Below are positions 1 to 5,486 of a stretch of DNA of 10,638 bases, one piece after another. A program made the translations under genes and the position numbers. The notes under the pieces are model-generated. The model saw nothing but the letters and a program-made list of their open reading frames with translations, did not search any database and had not been told where the DNA came from. This stretch comes from an uncultured Lachnospiraceae bacterium (lineage in GTDB: Bacteria; Bacillota_A; Clostridia; Lachnospirales; Lachnospiraceae): NCBI GenBank assembly GCA_947177885.1, contig CAMWWF010000072.1, positions 1 through 10,638 of the forward strand, read 5' to 3'. Every line of letters begins with the position of its first letter. Within the stretch, counting starts at the first letter, position 1.

Positions 1-171
1 GATAATATATGGATAACACATTCCAAAGGAAAAGTCGAAATAAGCAATATGTATGAAGAGTATGGAATCAGAACCGAGCTTTTGAAGAGTAAAAAGTTCT
101 ATCAGAATGCATTTGACACTGCAGTGAATTACGAGGCATTAATGGAATTGAAGAAGGACCTGATGCAATGA
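1..171 (+). CDS. C-terminal end of a probable AAA-type ATPase (5' end outside window)
   Basis: An open frame enters from the left edge and ends at TGA 169-171, giving 56 residues that start DNIWITHSKGKVEISNMYEE and contain GIRTELLKSKKFYQNAF and VNYEALMELKKDLMQ. The DxIWITHS-like start followed by a K/G-rich beta turn resembles the last strands of AAA_15/AAA_21 ATPases found in defence modules. The Walker A, Walker B and signature motifs would lie outside the window, so this is inferred from the tail and from its partner. The stop codon overlaps the start codon of the next gene (ATGA at 168-171), a tight coupling that points to joint translation. The segment is visibly A/T-rich compared with DNA after about position 780. 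It could instead be another kind of protein. I am fairly sure it is coding and moderately sure of the family. Confidence 0.55.
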   Translation, partial: DNIWITHSKGKVEISNMYEEYGIRTELLKSKKFYQNAFDTAVNYEALMELKKDLMQ

Positions 172-704
172 AATATCTCATTATGTGTGAGGGAGCAAAT
201 GAAAAAAAGATAATTGATCTACTGTTAGAAAATGGTAAGCTAATAGTAAGTGCGGATGATCTGCTTGGCCGTATAACCTATCACGCACGGCAGATCAAAA
301 CATCACCGATGGTTATGGGGCAATTGCGGATATACGGAGGTGATGTTGAAGTGTGGAGAATTGGGGATAAACAGACAGATAAGCTGGATATTCCCGTTGA
401 GTTCAGGACCCGGATAAAGAAAGTAACAAAGTTTTGTACGCTTCCGGAACTGGAAATTCTGCTGATTTTGTCAGAGAAAAAATTTAAGGAATACGAAAAA
501 GGAAAATCCCATAAACATCCAAAAGAATTCGCGAAAGAAAATATTGTTTTTAATAAACGCAGATATAAGAATGAAACTCAATTTTATCAGGAGTACTATG
601 GAAAGGACATCAATAAATTGGTGAAAGCAATCCAGGAATACAAGCAACGCAATCATGCGCATAAGAATGATGAACATTATTTGATAGAAATATTGAACAG
701 GTAG
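168..704 (+). CDS. TOPRIM-like protein, partner of the upstream ATPase (candidate defence nuclease)
   Basis: This 178-residue protein starts with MKYLIMCEGANEKK: a beta strand, then CEG with E8 and E12, the usual place of the catalytic Glu in TOPRIM domains of the OLD/RloB type. A second strand carries VEVWRIGDKQTDKL, where D67 and D71 could be the acidic pair, although this is DxxxD and not the canonical DxD. LPELEILLILSE (residues 92-103) resembles the helix after the acidic motif in RloB-like proteins. The C-terminal part is rich in Lys, Tyr and His. The start has AAGAAGG at 151-157. The ATGA overlap with the ATPase suggests the two act together, as AAA plus TOPRIM pairs do in PARIS-, Gabija- or RloAB-like systems; that is analogy, not proof. 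The reading frame may be broken near base 680: another frame continues to TAA 740-742 with protein-like sequence. A plain hypothetical protein without nuclease activity cannot be excluded. Confidence 0.55.
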   Translation: MKYLIMCEGANEKKIIDLLLENGKLIVSADDLLGRITYHARQIKTSPMVMGQLRIYGGDVEVWRIGDKQTDKLDIPVEFRTRIKKVTKFCTLPELEILLILSEKKFKEYEKGKSHKHPKEFAKENIVFNKRRYKNETQFYQEYYGKDINKLVKAIQEYKQRNHAHKNDEHYLIEILNR

Positions 705-780
705 AAAAATATCCTGAATTGCAGGAGTGGCGTATACGGTAAGTCATGGATAAGAAAGAGGATGGCGGAAGGATGTGACC

Positions 781-2013
781 ATGAACAAAGAATTATATAA
801 GGACGCGCAGTTCATCATTGATCATGCGATCCGTCAGGTATTGCCGGACACTGCCGTGCAGAAAGCGTTATGGAATAAGAAGTATCCCGGCAATGTATAT
901 ATGGCAGCCGTGGGAAAGGCTGCATGGCAGATGGCGAAAGCGGCTTTGAAATGTCTGCCCGAACCGCCTGTGAAAGGTATTGTGCTGACAAAATACGGTC
1001 ATGTAATGCATTCATTGCCTGGTGTGGTCTGTTATGAGGCCGGTCATCCGGTGCCTGATGAAAATTCTTTTAAGGGAACCCGGGCCATATTGGATCTGAC
1101 GGCGGATCTGACAGAGGAGGACACTGTGCTGTTCCTGCTCTCCGGTGGAGGGAGCGCTCTCTTTGAGCAGCCGTTGGTTACAGCCGCAGAGCTGCAGCAT
1201 ATCACGGGACAGCTGTTGGACAGGGGGGCGGACATTACGGAGATGAACATTGTCCGTAAACGTCTCAGCGGTGTGAAAGGAGGTCGTTTTGCCGGCTACT
1301 GTGCTCCTGCGGGAGTGGAAGCTGTCATTTTAAGCGATGTTCTGGGGGATTCTGCGGATATGATAGCCAGCGGTCCCGCCGTACCGGACACATCCACCTG
1401 CGCTCAGGCGCTGACCATTGCGGAAAAGTATAAGTTGGAACTGAGTGATAGGGCAGAAGCCTGTCTTAGGGAAGAGACGCCAAAGGATCTGGAGAATGTG
1501 ACGGTGCAGATCATTGGCAGTGTGAAGGAGCTGTGCAACGCTGCGGAGATGGCATGCAGGCAGCTGGGTTACCGCACGGTGCTTCTGACGGATCATCTGG
1601 ACTGTGAGGCTCGTGAAGCAGGCCGGTTTCTGGCTGATATACTGAGAAGCCATGCCGCGTATGGGGACAAGGTTGCTTTTCTGGCCGGCGGAGAGACGGT
1701 GGTTCATGTAACAGGTCATGGTATGGGAGGCCGCAACCAGGAATTGGCGCTGGCCGCCGCCGTCGGCATTGCCGGATTGAATGCGGCAGTGTTCAGCGTG
1801 GGCAGTGACGGCACTGACGGTCCCACCGATGCCGCAGGCGGTTATGTGGACGGGGATACGCTTCAGGCATTGACGGAAAAAGGGTATTCCGTTTCCGGGG
1901 TGCTGGCGGAAAATGATGCCTACCATGCCCTCAGGGCGGTACAGGGGCTGATCGTCACCGGTCCTACCGGCACTAATGTAAATGATGTGGCAGTGGCGCT
2001 GTTAAACGGATGA
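781..2013 (+). CDS. Type-2 glycerate kinase (DUF4147/MOFRL family)
   Basis: Glycerate 2-kinase phosphorylates D-glycerate with ATP to 2-phosphoglycerate, feeding glycerate from sugar-acid, serine or tartronate routes into lower glycolysis in the cytosol. The 410-residue length is normal for the family. Visible motifs in order: AAVGKAAWQMAKAA (about 42-55), KYGHV (71-75), YEAGHPVPDENS (85-96), LLSGGGSALFEQP (119-131), MNIVRKRLSGVKGGR (155-169), LSDVLGDSADMIASGPAVPD (184-203), then the MOFRL half with LAGGETVVH (301-309), GMGGRNQELALA (314-325), SVGSDGTDGPTDAAGG (339-354) and GPTGTNVNDVAVAL (394-407). The reading frame also opens at GTG 775, but GGAAGG at 767-772 sits 8 bases before ATG 781 and only 2 before GTG 775, so ATG 781 is the start. 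It is unrelated to the GarK/GlxK glycerate kinases; related genes are called ttuD or gckA. No linked sugar-acid gene is in view, so its source of glycerate is unknown. Confidence 0.95.
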   Translation: MNKELYKDAQFIIDHAIRQVLPDTAVQKALWNKKYPGNVYMAAVGKAAWQMAKAALKCLPEPPVKGIVLTKYGHVMHSLPGVVCYEAGHPVPDENSFKGTRAILDLTADLTEEDTVLFLLSGGGSALFEQPLVTAAELQHITGQLLDRGADITEMNIVRKRLSGVKGGRFAGYCAPAGVEAVILSDVLGDSADMIASGPAVPDTSTCAQALTIAEKYKLELSDRAEACLREETPKDLENVTVQIIGSVKELCNAAEMACRQLGYRTVLLTDHLDCEAREAGRFLADILRSHAAYGDKVAFLAGGETVVHVTGHGMGGRNQELALAAAVGIAGLNAAVFSVGSDGTDGPTDAAGGYVDGDTLQALTEKGYSVSGVLAENDAYHALRAVQGLIVTGPTGTNVNDVAVALLNG

Positions 2014-2076
2014 AAACAGAAAACAGCCAACGGATTCGAGCTCCCAGGTAAACACCGTCAAATTACCAGATAACTA

Positions 2077-2148
2077 ATTGGGCGAATATAAAGTTCTCGA
2101 TTTTGTAATCGTTCTGAACGCATTGATCTTCAGACGTTGCTCCCCAAT
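2077..2148 (+). other. Foldable segment downstream of the glycerate kinase gene, possible structured RNA
   Basis: The segment is bracketed by ATTGGG (2077-2082) and CCCAAT (2143-2148). Inside is a hairpin with two stacked helices: GTTC 2093-2096 with GAAC 2116-2119, and CGATT 2098-2102 with AATCG 2107-2111 around a TTGT loop. A third weak helix could join AACG (2117-2120) with CGTT (2135-2138), competing with the second. No ORF with a ribosome binding site covers the segment, and a clear intrinsic terminator follows at 2162-2208. This may be a long 3' UTR or a small RNA. I do not recognise it as any known riboswitch or tRNA, and some pairing is expected by chance. Confidence 0.25.
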
Positions 2149-2161
2149 AAAGAATAAAAAG

Positions 2162-2208
2162 AACAATTCGTGCAGTGAGAAATACAACTCATGCAGGAAT
2201 TGTTTTTT
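2162..2208 (+). terminator. Intrinsic terminator after the glycerate kinase gene
   Basis: AACAATTC 2162-2169 pairs with GAATTGTT at 2197-2204. Continuing inward, TGCA pairs with TGCA and TGAG with CTCA, with one mismatch and one bulged G. The 3' arm runs into a six-T tract at 2203-2208. It would end the glycerate kinase transcript, or a small RNA made from 2077 onward, and separates it from the promoter-like sequence that follows. Confidence 0.75.
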
Positions 2209-2230
2209 GATTGATAACATGTAGTATAAT
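2200..2230 (+). promoter_or_regulatory. Possible sigma-A promoter for the 2332-2643 gene
   Basis: TATAAT at 2225-2230 is a perfect -10 box. The best -35 match is TTGTTT at 2200-2205 with a long 19-base spacer, overlapping the terminator T tract, so the -35 assignment is weak. Transcription from here would give a leader of roughly 75-95 bases containing the hairpin GGCGGA (2260-2265) / TCCGCC (2271-2276). Confidence 0.4.
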
Positions 2231-2312
2231 GACCTTGTAACCGGGACGCGGGTGGATCAGGCGGATGCCCTCCGCCTAAGTCAAATTAACAGGATAAAGG
2301 AAGAAGACGTCT

Positions 2313-2357
2313 ATGCCGGTAATAAGGCGGAATGAGAGGAAATATGGGGATTTGTGA
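2313..2357 (+). other. Short 14-codon reading frame overlapping the start of the 2332-2643 gene
   Basis: ATG 2313 starts MPVIRRNERKYGDL and ends at TGA 2355-2357. It has the better ribosome binding site of the area, AAAGGAAG around 2297-2304, about 8 bases upstream. It overlaps the next gene in another frame. It may be a leader peptide that couples translation. It may also be the true N-terminus of the next protein, broken by one extra G in the run GGGG 2346-2349: removing one G joins MPVIRRNERKYG directly to ICDSEKLDRIL. Sequence alone does not decide. Confidence 0.3.
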
Positions 2358-2643
2358 CAGCGAGAAACTGGATCGGATATTGCGGGCTTATGTATCGGAA
2401 GTTCAGTCATGGGCCAATGAAAACTTTAGATATGCCATGGCTCGGAGCAATATGATAGAGGAAAAATCCGTGGCAGACAGTGCGGAATTGGTCTTTGTCA
2501 TGCGCAGAAAACCGCAGGATTTTGTCTTTCTCTCCACTAAAATAGCAAAACTGACAGCCAGATACCGCAGAAAGTATAAAATTGCTCTTCGTCCCGCGTT
2601 TCAGTGGGAAGAGGAAGGGTGTTGTGAAGCGATTGAAATTTAA
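2332..2643 (+). CDS. Small conserved-looking protein of unknown function
   Basis: The 103-residue product is not recognised. From ICDSEKLDRILRAYVSEVQ onward it looks like an amphipathic helical N-terminal half (YVSEVQSWANENFRYAMARS), followed by strand-like ELVFVMRRKPQDFVFLSTKI, a basic stretch LTARYRRKYKIALRP and an acidic tail ending QWEEEGCCEAIEI. There is no signal peptide or membrane segment, so it is probably cytosolic. The start is uncertain. ATG 2332 has only a poorly spaced AAGG; ATG 2344 has GAGAGGA just 3 bases upstream; an overlapping short frame at 2313 has the strongest ribosome binding site. The gene lies alone between an upstream terminator and a shared hairpin terminator, and converges with the PilZ gene. 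Functional linkage to c-di-GMP signalling is only positional. Confidence 0.65.
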   Translation: MRGNMGICDSEKLDRILRAYVSEVQSWANENFRYAMARSNMIEEKSVADSAELVFVMRRKPQDFVFLSTKIAKLTARYRRKYKIALRPAFQWEEEGCCEAIEI

Positions 2644-2675
2644 GGGGAGAGTGTTTATCTCACTCCCCTTAAATT
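2637..2675. terminator. Bidirectional hairpin between converging genes
   Basis: AATTTAAGGGGAG (2637-2649) is perfectly complementary to CTCCCCTTAAATT (2663-2675), a 13-base-pair stem with a 13-base loop. The stop codon of the + strand gene (TAA 2641-2643) lies in the left arm and the stop of the - strand PilZ gene (complement of 2655-2657) lies in the loop. The A/T-rich stem base gives TTAAATT at the 3' side on both strands. No long T tract follows, so termination may be partial. Confidence 0.75.
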
Positions 2676-3335
2676 ACTGTAGTTGTTCTTTTTCAGTCGG
2701 TTGCGTTCTTTCTTCATAAGGTAGGAGTCTAACCCGACAACATGGTTATTTAACCGGCAGCCATAAATGGTTCTGCCGTTTTCCAGTTCCTGGATCCGGG
2801 CCACCAGACCGTAAAGGTGGAATACGTATTTTTCCCCGAATCCGTCAATCTGATCGTTGAGAACCACATGTACCAGGCTTCCGGAGGGAAACTTGACATT
2901 GCTGTCACATACCACTGCAAATCCGTTGGAACTGACGTCCTTAATGATGGCTTCATACGCGGCGCGATGAGTACCCACCTGAATAGATGTCTCAATACCC
3001 ACATAGCATCGGAAATTTTCCCTGCGGTTATATGCCACGCTCTCCGCGATCGTGGTAAGACTGTAGCAGAGTGTGCCGTCGGATCTCCGAAGCAAAGTGT
3101 TAGCCACATTTTTGAACAAATGCGGCTTATCGTTTCCTGTGGCGGCAAGGACATTCAGAATGACGCCTTTTCCCCGGAAGGATATGGGTTTGCCGTTCTG
3201 GAATACGGCATCCGCAAAGATCATATGTCTCCTGTGATTTATCTCCTGCACCTTACTGGTAAAAACGAGAGAATTGTTACGTACACTGACGAACAGGGTG
3301 AGCTCCTGTCCCGGCTTTAATTCTTCAATACGCAT
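2655..3335 (-). CDS. YcgR-like PilZ-domain c-di-GMP receptor
   Basis: The protein has 226 residues. Residues 1 to about 95 form a beta-rich N-terminal domain (LKPGQELTLFVSV, VFTSKVQEI, FRGKGVILNVLAA), as in the YcgR/flagellar-brake N-terminal domain. Residues about 100-205 form the PilZ domain. Its c-di-GMP signatures are intact: NRRENFR with R105 and R109 (RxxxR), and DVSSNGF with D133, S135 and G138 (DxSxxG). The tail KKERNRLKKNN is basic. Such proteins bind cyclic di-GMP and adjust flagellar motility, exopolysaccharide or other surface functions; the target here is unknown because no flagellar or cyclase gene is in view. ATG at 3335 is supported by AGAGG 7 bases upstream on the - strand. 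The gene converges with 2332-2643 and seems to be transcribed separately from the lyase, from which it is split by a strong hairpin. Confidence 0.88.
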   Translation of the reverse strand: MRIEELKPGQELTLFVSVRNNSLVFTSKVQEINHRRHMIFADAVFQNGKPISFRGKGVILNVLAATGNDKPHLFKNVANTLLRRSDGTLCYSLTTIAESVAYNRRENFRCYVGIETSIQVGTHRAAYEAIIKDVSSNGFAVVCDSNVKFPSGSLVHVVLNDQIDGFGEKYVFHLYGLVARIQELENGRTIYGCRLNNHVVGLDSYLMKKERNRLKKNNYSNLRGVR

Positions 3336-3400
3336 ATGGTAACCTCTTATTATAACAGATCGGAAACGGACCGATCCTCATTTATTTCCGCGAGCAATGA

Positions 3401-3431
3401 GCCAAGTGTCGTGCTTGCACGAGCATTTGGC
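3401..3431. repeat. Long imperfect palindrome, REP-like element or terminator
   Basis: GCCAAGTG (3401-3408) pairs with CATTTGGC (3424-3431) with one G-T wobble. Inside, TCGTG (3409-3413) pairs with CACGA (3418-3422) around a CTTG tetraloop, with G3423 bulged. That gives 13 pairs in 31 bases. It sits in the 151-base gap after the lyase stop and before the PilZ start, both on the - strand, so it may end or stabilise the lyase mRNA, though no T tract follows. A smaller hairpin, GATCGG/CCGATC, lies at about 3359-3377. The compact GC-rich symmetry is typical of dispersed intergenic repeats, but there is no second copy in this window. Confidence 0.5.
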
Positions 3432-3486
3432 GAATGCCGCAGGGTCAGATACCTGAAACCTGCTGTGCTGCAAGATTGATATCCTG

Positions 3487-5325
3487 TCAGTCTGTTGCGG
3501 GGGCTTTGATCTCCAGCTGGAATCGTGCCGCTGTCATGGTCAGACGGATACGGTACAGATCATGATCCCATGCGGTCTGAAGCCTTGCATCCGTGATGGG
3601 CAGGACTTCTACAGACAAGGGTTCCGCCCCTGAAAAAGAAGCCTGTGCCAGAGTGCCGATCATTATGCTGTTCTCTGTCACCTTCGGCTCTTCATAAGTA
3701 ATGAAATTCAAAATCACGTTTTGGGCATCCGTGGTATCCGTCAAAAGGATCTTACTGTCAAGTTTATCAAAAAAAACGTGCCGCGTATAGTGTTTTTTGC
3801 ATGATTCCAGAGGATAGGCTCCGGACAGCTCCATGGAGATGCTGCTCTCTGTCTCGCCGAAGTGCGTCTCCACTTCTCCGGCGCAATAGATCGCGCCGTC
3901 ACGCTGGTCGATTCCCTCTATGGTAGGCAGATTGTGATAGCAGGACTGCATGGTCCAGATTTCGTATCTGCGGGAAGAAAAAGTCCTGGCGGTATAGCTT
4001 TCCACACCGATATCGACGAACAGAGGCCGTCCGTTCTTATAAAGGGTAAAACTTCCGGTGTCATTGTGATTATGGCTGTCGTCATTATCCCCGGCTTTCA
4101 CCGCAAGACAGAAGGTATCGTTCCTTGAGAGGAACAGTCCTACGCTGGGGTAATAGATATCCCTGTGCGCCGCTGTCCGGGAAGTATCATAGTCCATTAC
4201 CTCCTGATAATGAAAGATGGTCTGCATCCTGTAAAAAAGATTCAGGCGATTGGACTCATCCGCAAAAATGTTTTCTTCCGCAGCTTTAAAATCTTTCGCT
4301 GCGAAGAGCATCAGTTCCGGCTGGCAGGTCCGTCTGCCAAAGAGAAATTCCCGCACACCGGCCCGGCCCGCCACAGGAGAGCAGTCCGCGAAATTAATAT
4401 AATATTTGTCATCCACATGCACATTAAAAATGTAAGACGCGATGTTTTTGATCTTATCCCAGGCATACAGATCTCCCAGGGCCTTCCCTGTGATCTGATC
4501 CAGTATTTCCGCGGCACCGTCCAGACACAGTCCCGCATGGCGGAAATACTGGGCACCTTCGTCACAGCAGCCGTCTTCGCCGTAATCTTTCAGAAAATGA
4601 TCCAGACTTTCCGCCGCCTTCAATGTCACAGCTTTTTCCGAATCGGCAAATTCCCTGTGTAAAAAGGCGGTGAGCAGGACGTTCTGGGTACACCAGGGCG
4701 TCCAGTTGCACATAGATTCCTCCCCTTTGCCCATCCACCAGAAGTGTTCGTGGATATAGGGTGTCAAAATGCGACGTTCCAGTTCACAGCCAATGCGGGA
4801 ATTGATAAACGGACTTACTTTATCCAGCCGGCTTCCCAGCAAATACCGGATACAGGCAAGCTGTGCTCCCGTCTCGCAGGCGAAGAGATCCATAACGGGG
4901 CGGGTGACATCCGGAAGGATTTCCTGAGGGGCATTGCGGGCATAGGAGTTGTGAGGCGGCAGCTGCCATGCGCTTTCTTCGCAGATCACAAAAATGCCGT
5001 TAATGATATCGTCCAGAAAACGCCCCCGATCTTCCGCACATTCCGCAGCGACCAGAGAATTCAGGGCATATCGTCTCTCAAAATAGAGATTTTCAAAGTC
5101 CACACGATTGCCGGTACGTTTAAAATTCATAAAATCAGTGGCACGGATCACCGGAGGATCATATCCCAGATATTCTTCGCCCTGTGCGATCAGAGATCTG
5201 CGCAGCCCCTGCGGAAGTTTGTTGTAGGCCTCTCTGTCATCAATATCGGGAAAGGGCCGGTAATCCTGCAGCCGGTCATTTTTCTCCCAAAAACTTTCCA
5301 CTGCACTCAAAAAACGCTTCTCCAT
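3487..5325 (-). CDS. Heparinase II/III-family polysaccharide lyase, cytoplasmic
   Basis: The 612-residue protein is likely an eliminase acting on uronic-acid-containing or related oligosaccharides. The N-terminal part (to about 350) is an all-helical toroid with MCNWTPWCTQNVLLTAFLHR (N207, W208) and CCDEGAQYFRHAGLCLDG (Y260, H263), where catalytic Asn/His and Tyr residues lie in this family. The second part is a beta-sandwich starting with the hallmark SHNHNDTGSFTLYKNGRPLF (H418, H420, D422), VDIGVESYT (438-445), FSSRRYEIW and CYHNLP. The reading frame extends upstream to 5418 without a ribosome binding site, whereas AGGAGGA (complement of 5331-5337) lies 5 bases before ATG 5325, so that is the start. 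There is no signal peptide, suggesting imported oligosaccharides are cut inside the cell. It follows a YesM/YesN-like pair on the same strand, the usual setting of a glycan-utilisation locus. Substrate (glycosaminoglycan, alginate, pectin or other) cannot be read from sequence. Confidence 0.88.
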   Translation of the reverse strand: MEKRFLSAVESFWEKNDRLQDYRPFPDIDDREAYNKLPQGLRRSLIAQGEEYLGYDPPVIRATDFMNFKRTGNRVDFENLYFERRYALNSLVAAECAEDRGRFLDDIINGIFVICEESAWQLPPHNSYARNAPQEILPDVTRPVMDLFACETGAQLACIRYLLGSRLDKVSPFINSRIGCELERRILTPYIHEHFWWMGKGEESMCNWTPWCTQNVLLTAFLHREFADSEKAVTLKAAESLDHFLKDYGEDGCCDEGAQYFRHAGLCLDGAAEILDQITGKALGDLYAWDKIKNIASYIFNVHVDDKYYINFADCSPVAGRAGVREFLFGRRTCQPELMLFAAKDFKAAEENIFADESNRLNLFYRMQTIFHYQEVMDYDTSRTAAHRDIYYPSVGLFLSRNDTFCLAVKAGDNDDSHNHNDTGSFTLYKNGRPLFVDIGVESYTARTFSSRRYEIWTMQSCYHNLPTIEGIDQRDGAIYCAGEVETHFGETESSISMELSGAYPLESCKKHYTRHVFFDKLDSKILLTDTTDAQNVILNFITYEEPKVTENSIMIGTLAQASFSGAEPLSVEVLPITDARLQTAWDHDLYRIRLTMTAARFQLEIKAPATD

Positions 5326-5344
5326 TTTGCTCCTCCTGTTCATA

Positions 5345-5391
5345 AGCAGGGGTGAATGCCCTGCTGTACTGGAATTGACTGATGTTATCAG
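5345..5391 (-). promoter_or_regulatory. Two inverted repeats between the response regulator and lyase genes
   Basis: AGCAGGG (5345-5351) pairs perfectly with CCCTGCT (5359-5365) across a 7-base loop, and CTGAT (5379-5383) pairs with ATCAG (5387-5391) across GTT. Both lie just upstream of the lyase ribosome binding site on the - strand, in a 161-base gap that is long for a simple operon junction. They may be an mRNA processing, attenuation or regulator-binding region. No T tract and no convincing -35/-10 pair was seen. Confidence 0.35.
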
Positions 5392-5486
5392 CCAAGCGGA
5401 CAAAGTCAGCACACCCATACGAAAGAAGATATGCTCAGAGCCGGGTGTTCATGGTGTCTTCCTGATTGGTTCCGAGCAAAGACGGC

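Noticed and set aside
775..780. GTG 775 as the start of the glycerate kinase
   Set aside because: It is only 2 bases from GGAAGG; ATG 781 has proper 8-base spacing.
1330..1926. Long antisense frame across the glycerate kinase gene
   Set aside because: Shadow of a strongly coding gene; it has no ribosome binding site or recognisable domain.
2093..2119. tRNA anticodon-arm-like hairpin with TTGT loop
   Set aside because: No matching acceptor, D or T arms could be assembled around it.
2231..2312. Possible c-di-GMP or other riboswitch ahead of the small gene near the PilZ gene
   Set aside because: Only a simple GGCGGA/TCCGCC hairpin is visible; the conserved GEMM-type elements are not seen.
3349..3354. 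TATAAT on the - strand before the PilZ gene
   Set aside because: It directly abuts the ribosome binding site, which would leave almost no leader, and has no -35 match.
4744..5355. Long + strand frame opposite the lyase gene
   Set aside because: Shadow frame created by codon bias of the real gene; no family features.
5326..5418. 31-residue N-terminal extension of the lyase from ATG 5418
   Set aside because: There is no ribosome binding site before it, and AGGAGG precedes ATG 5325. The hydrophobic start is not a convincing signal peptide.
5435..5452. Five-codon frame MNTRL on the - strand with AGGAAG upstream
   Set aside because: Too short to separate from chance; no regulatory codons are evident.
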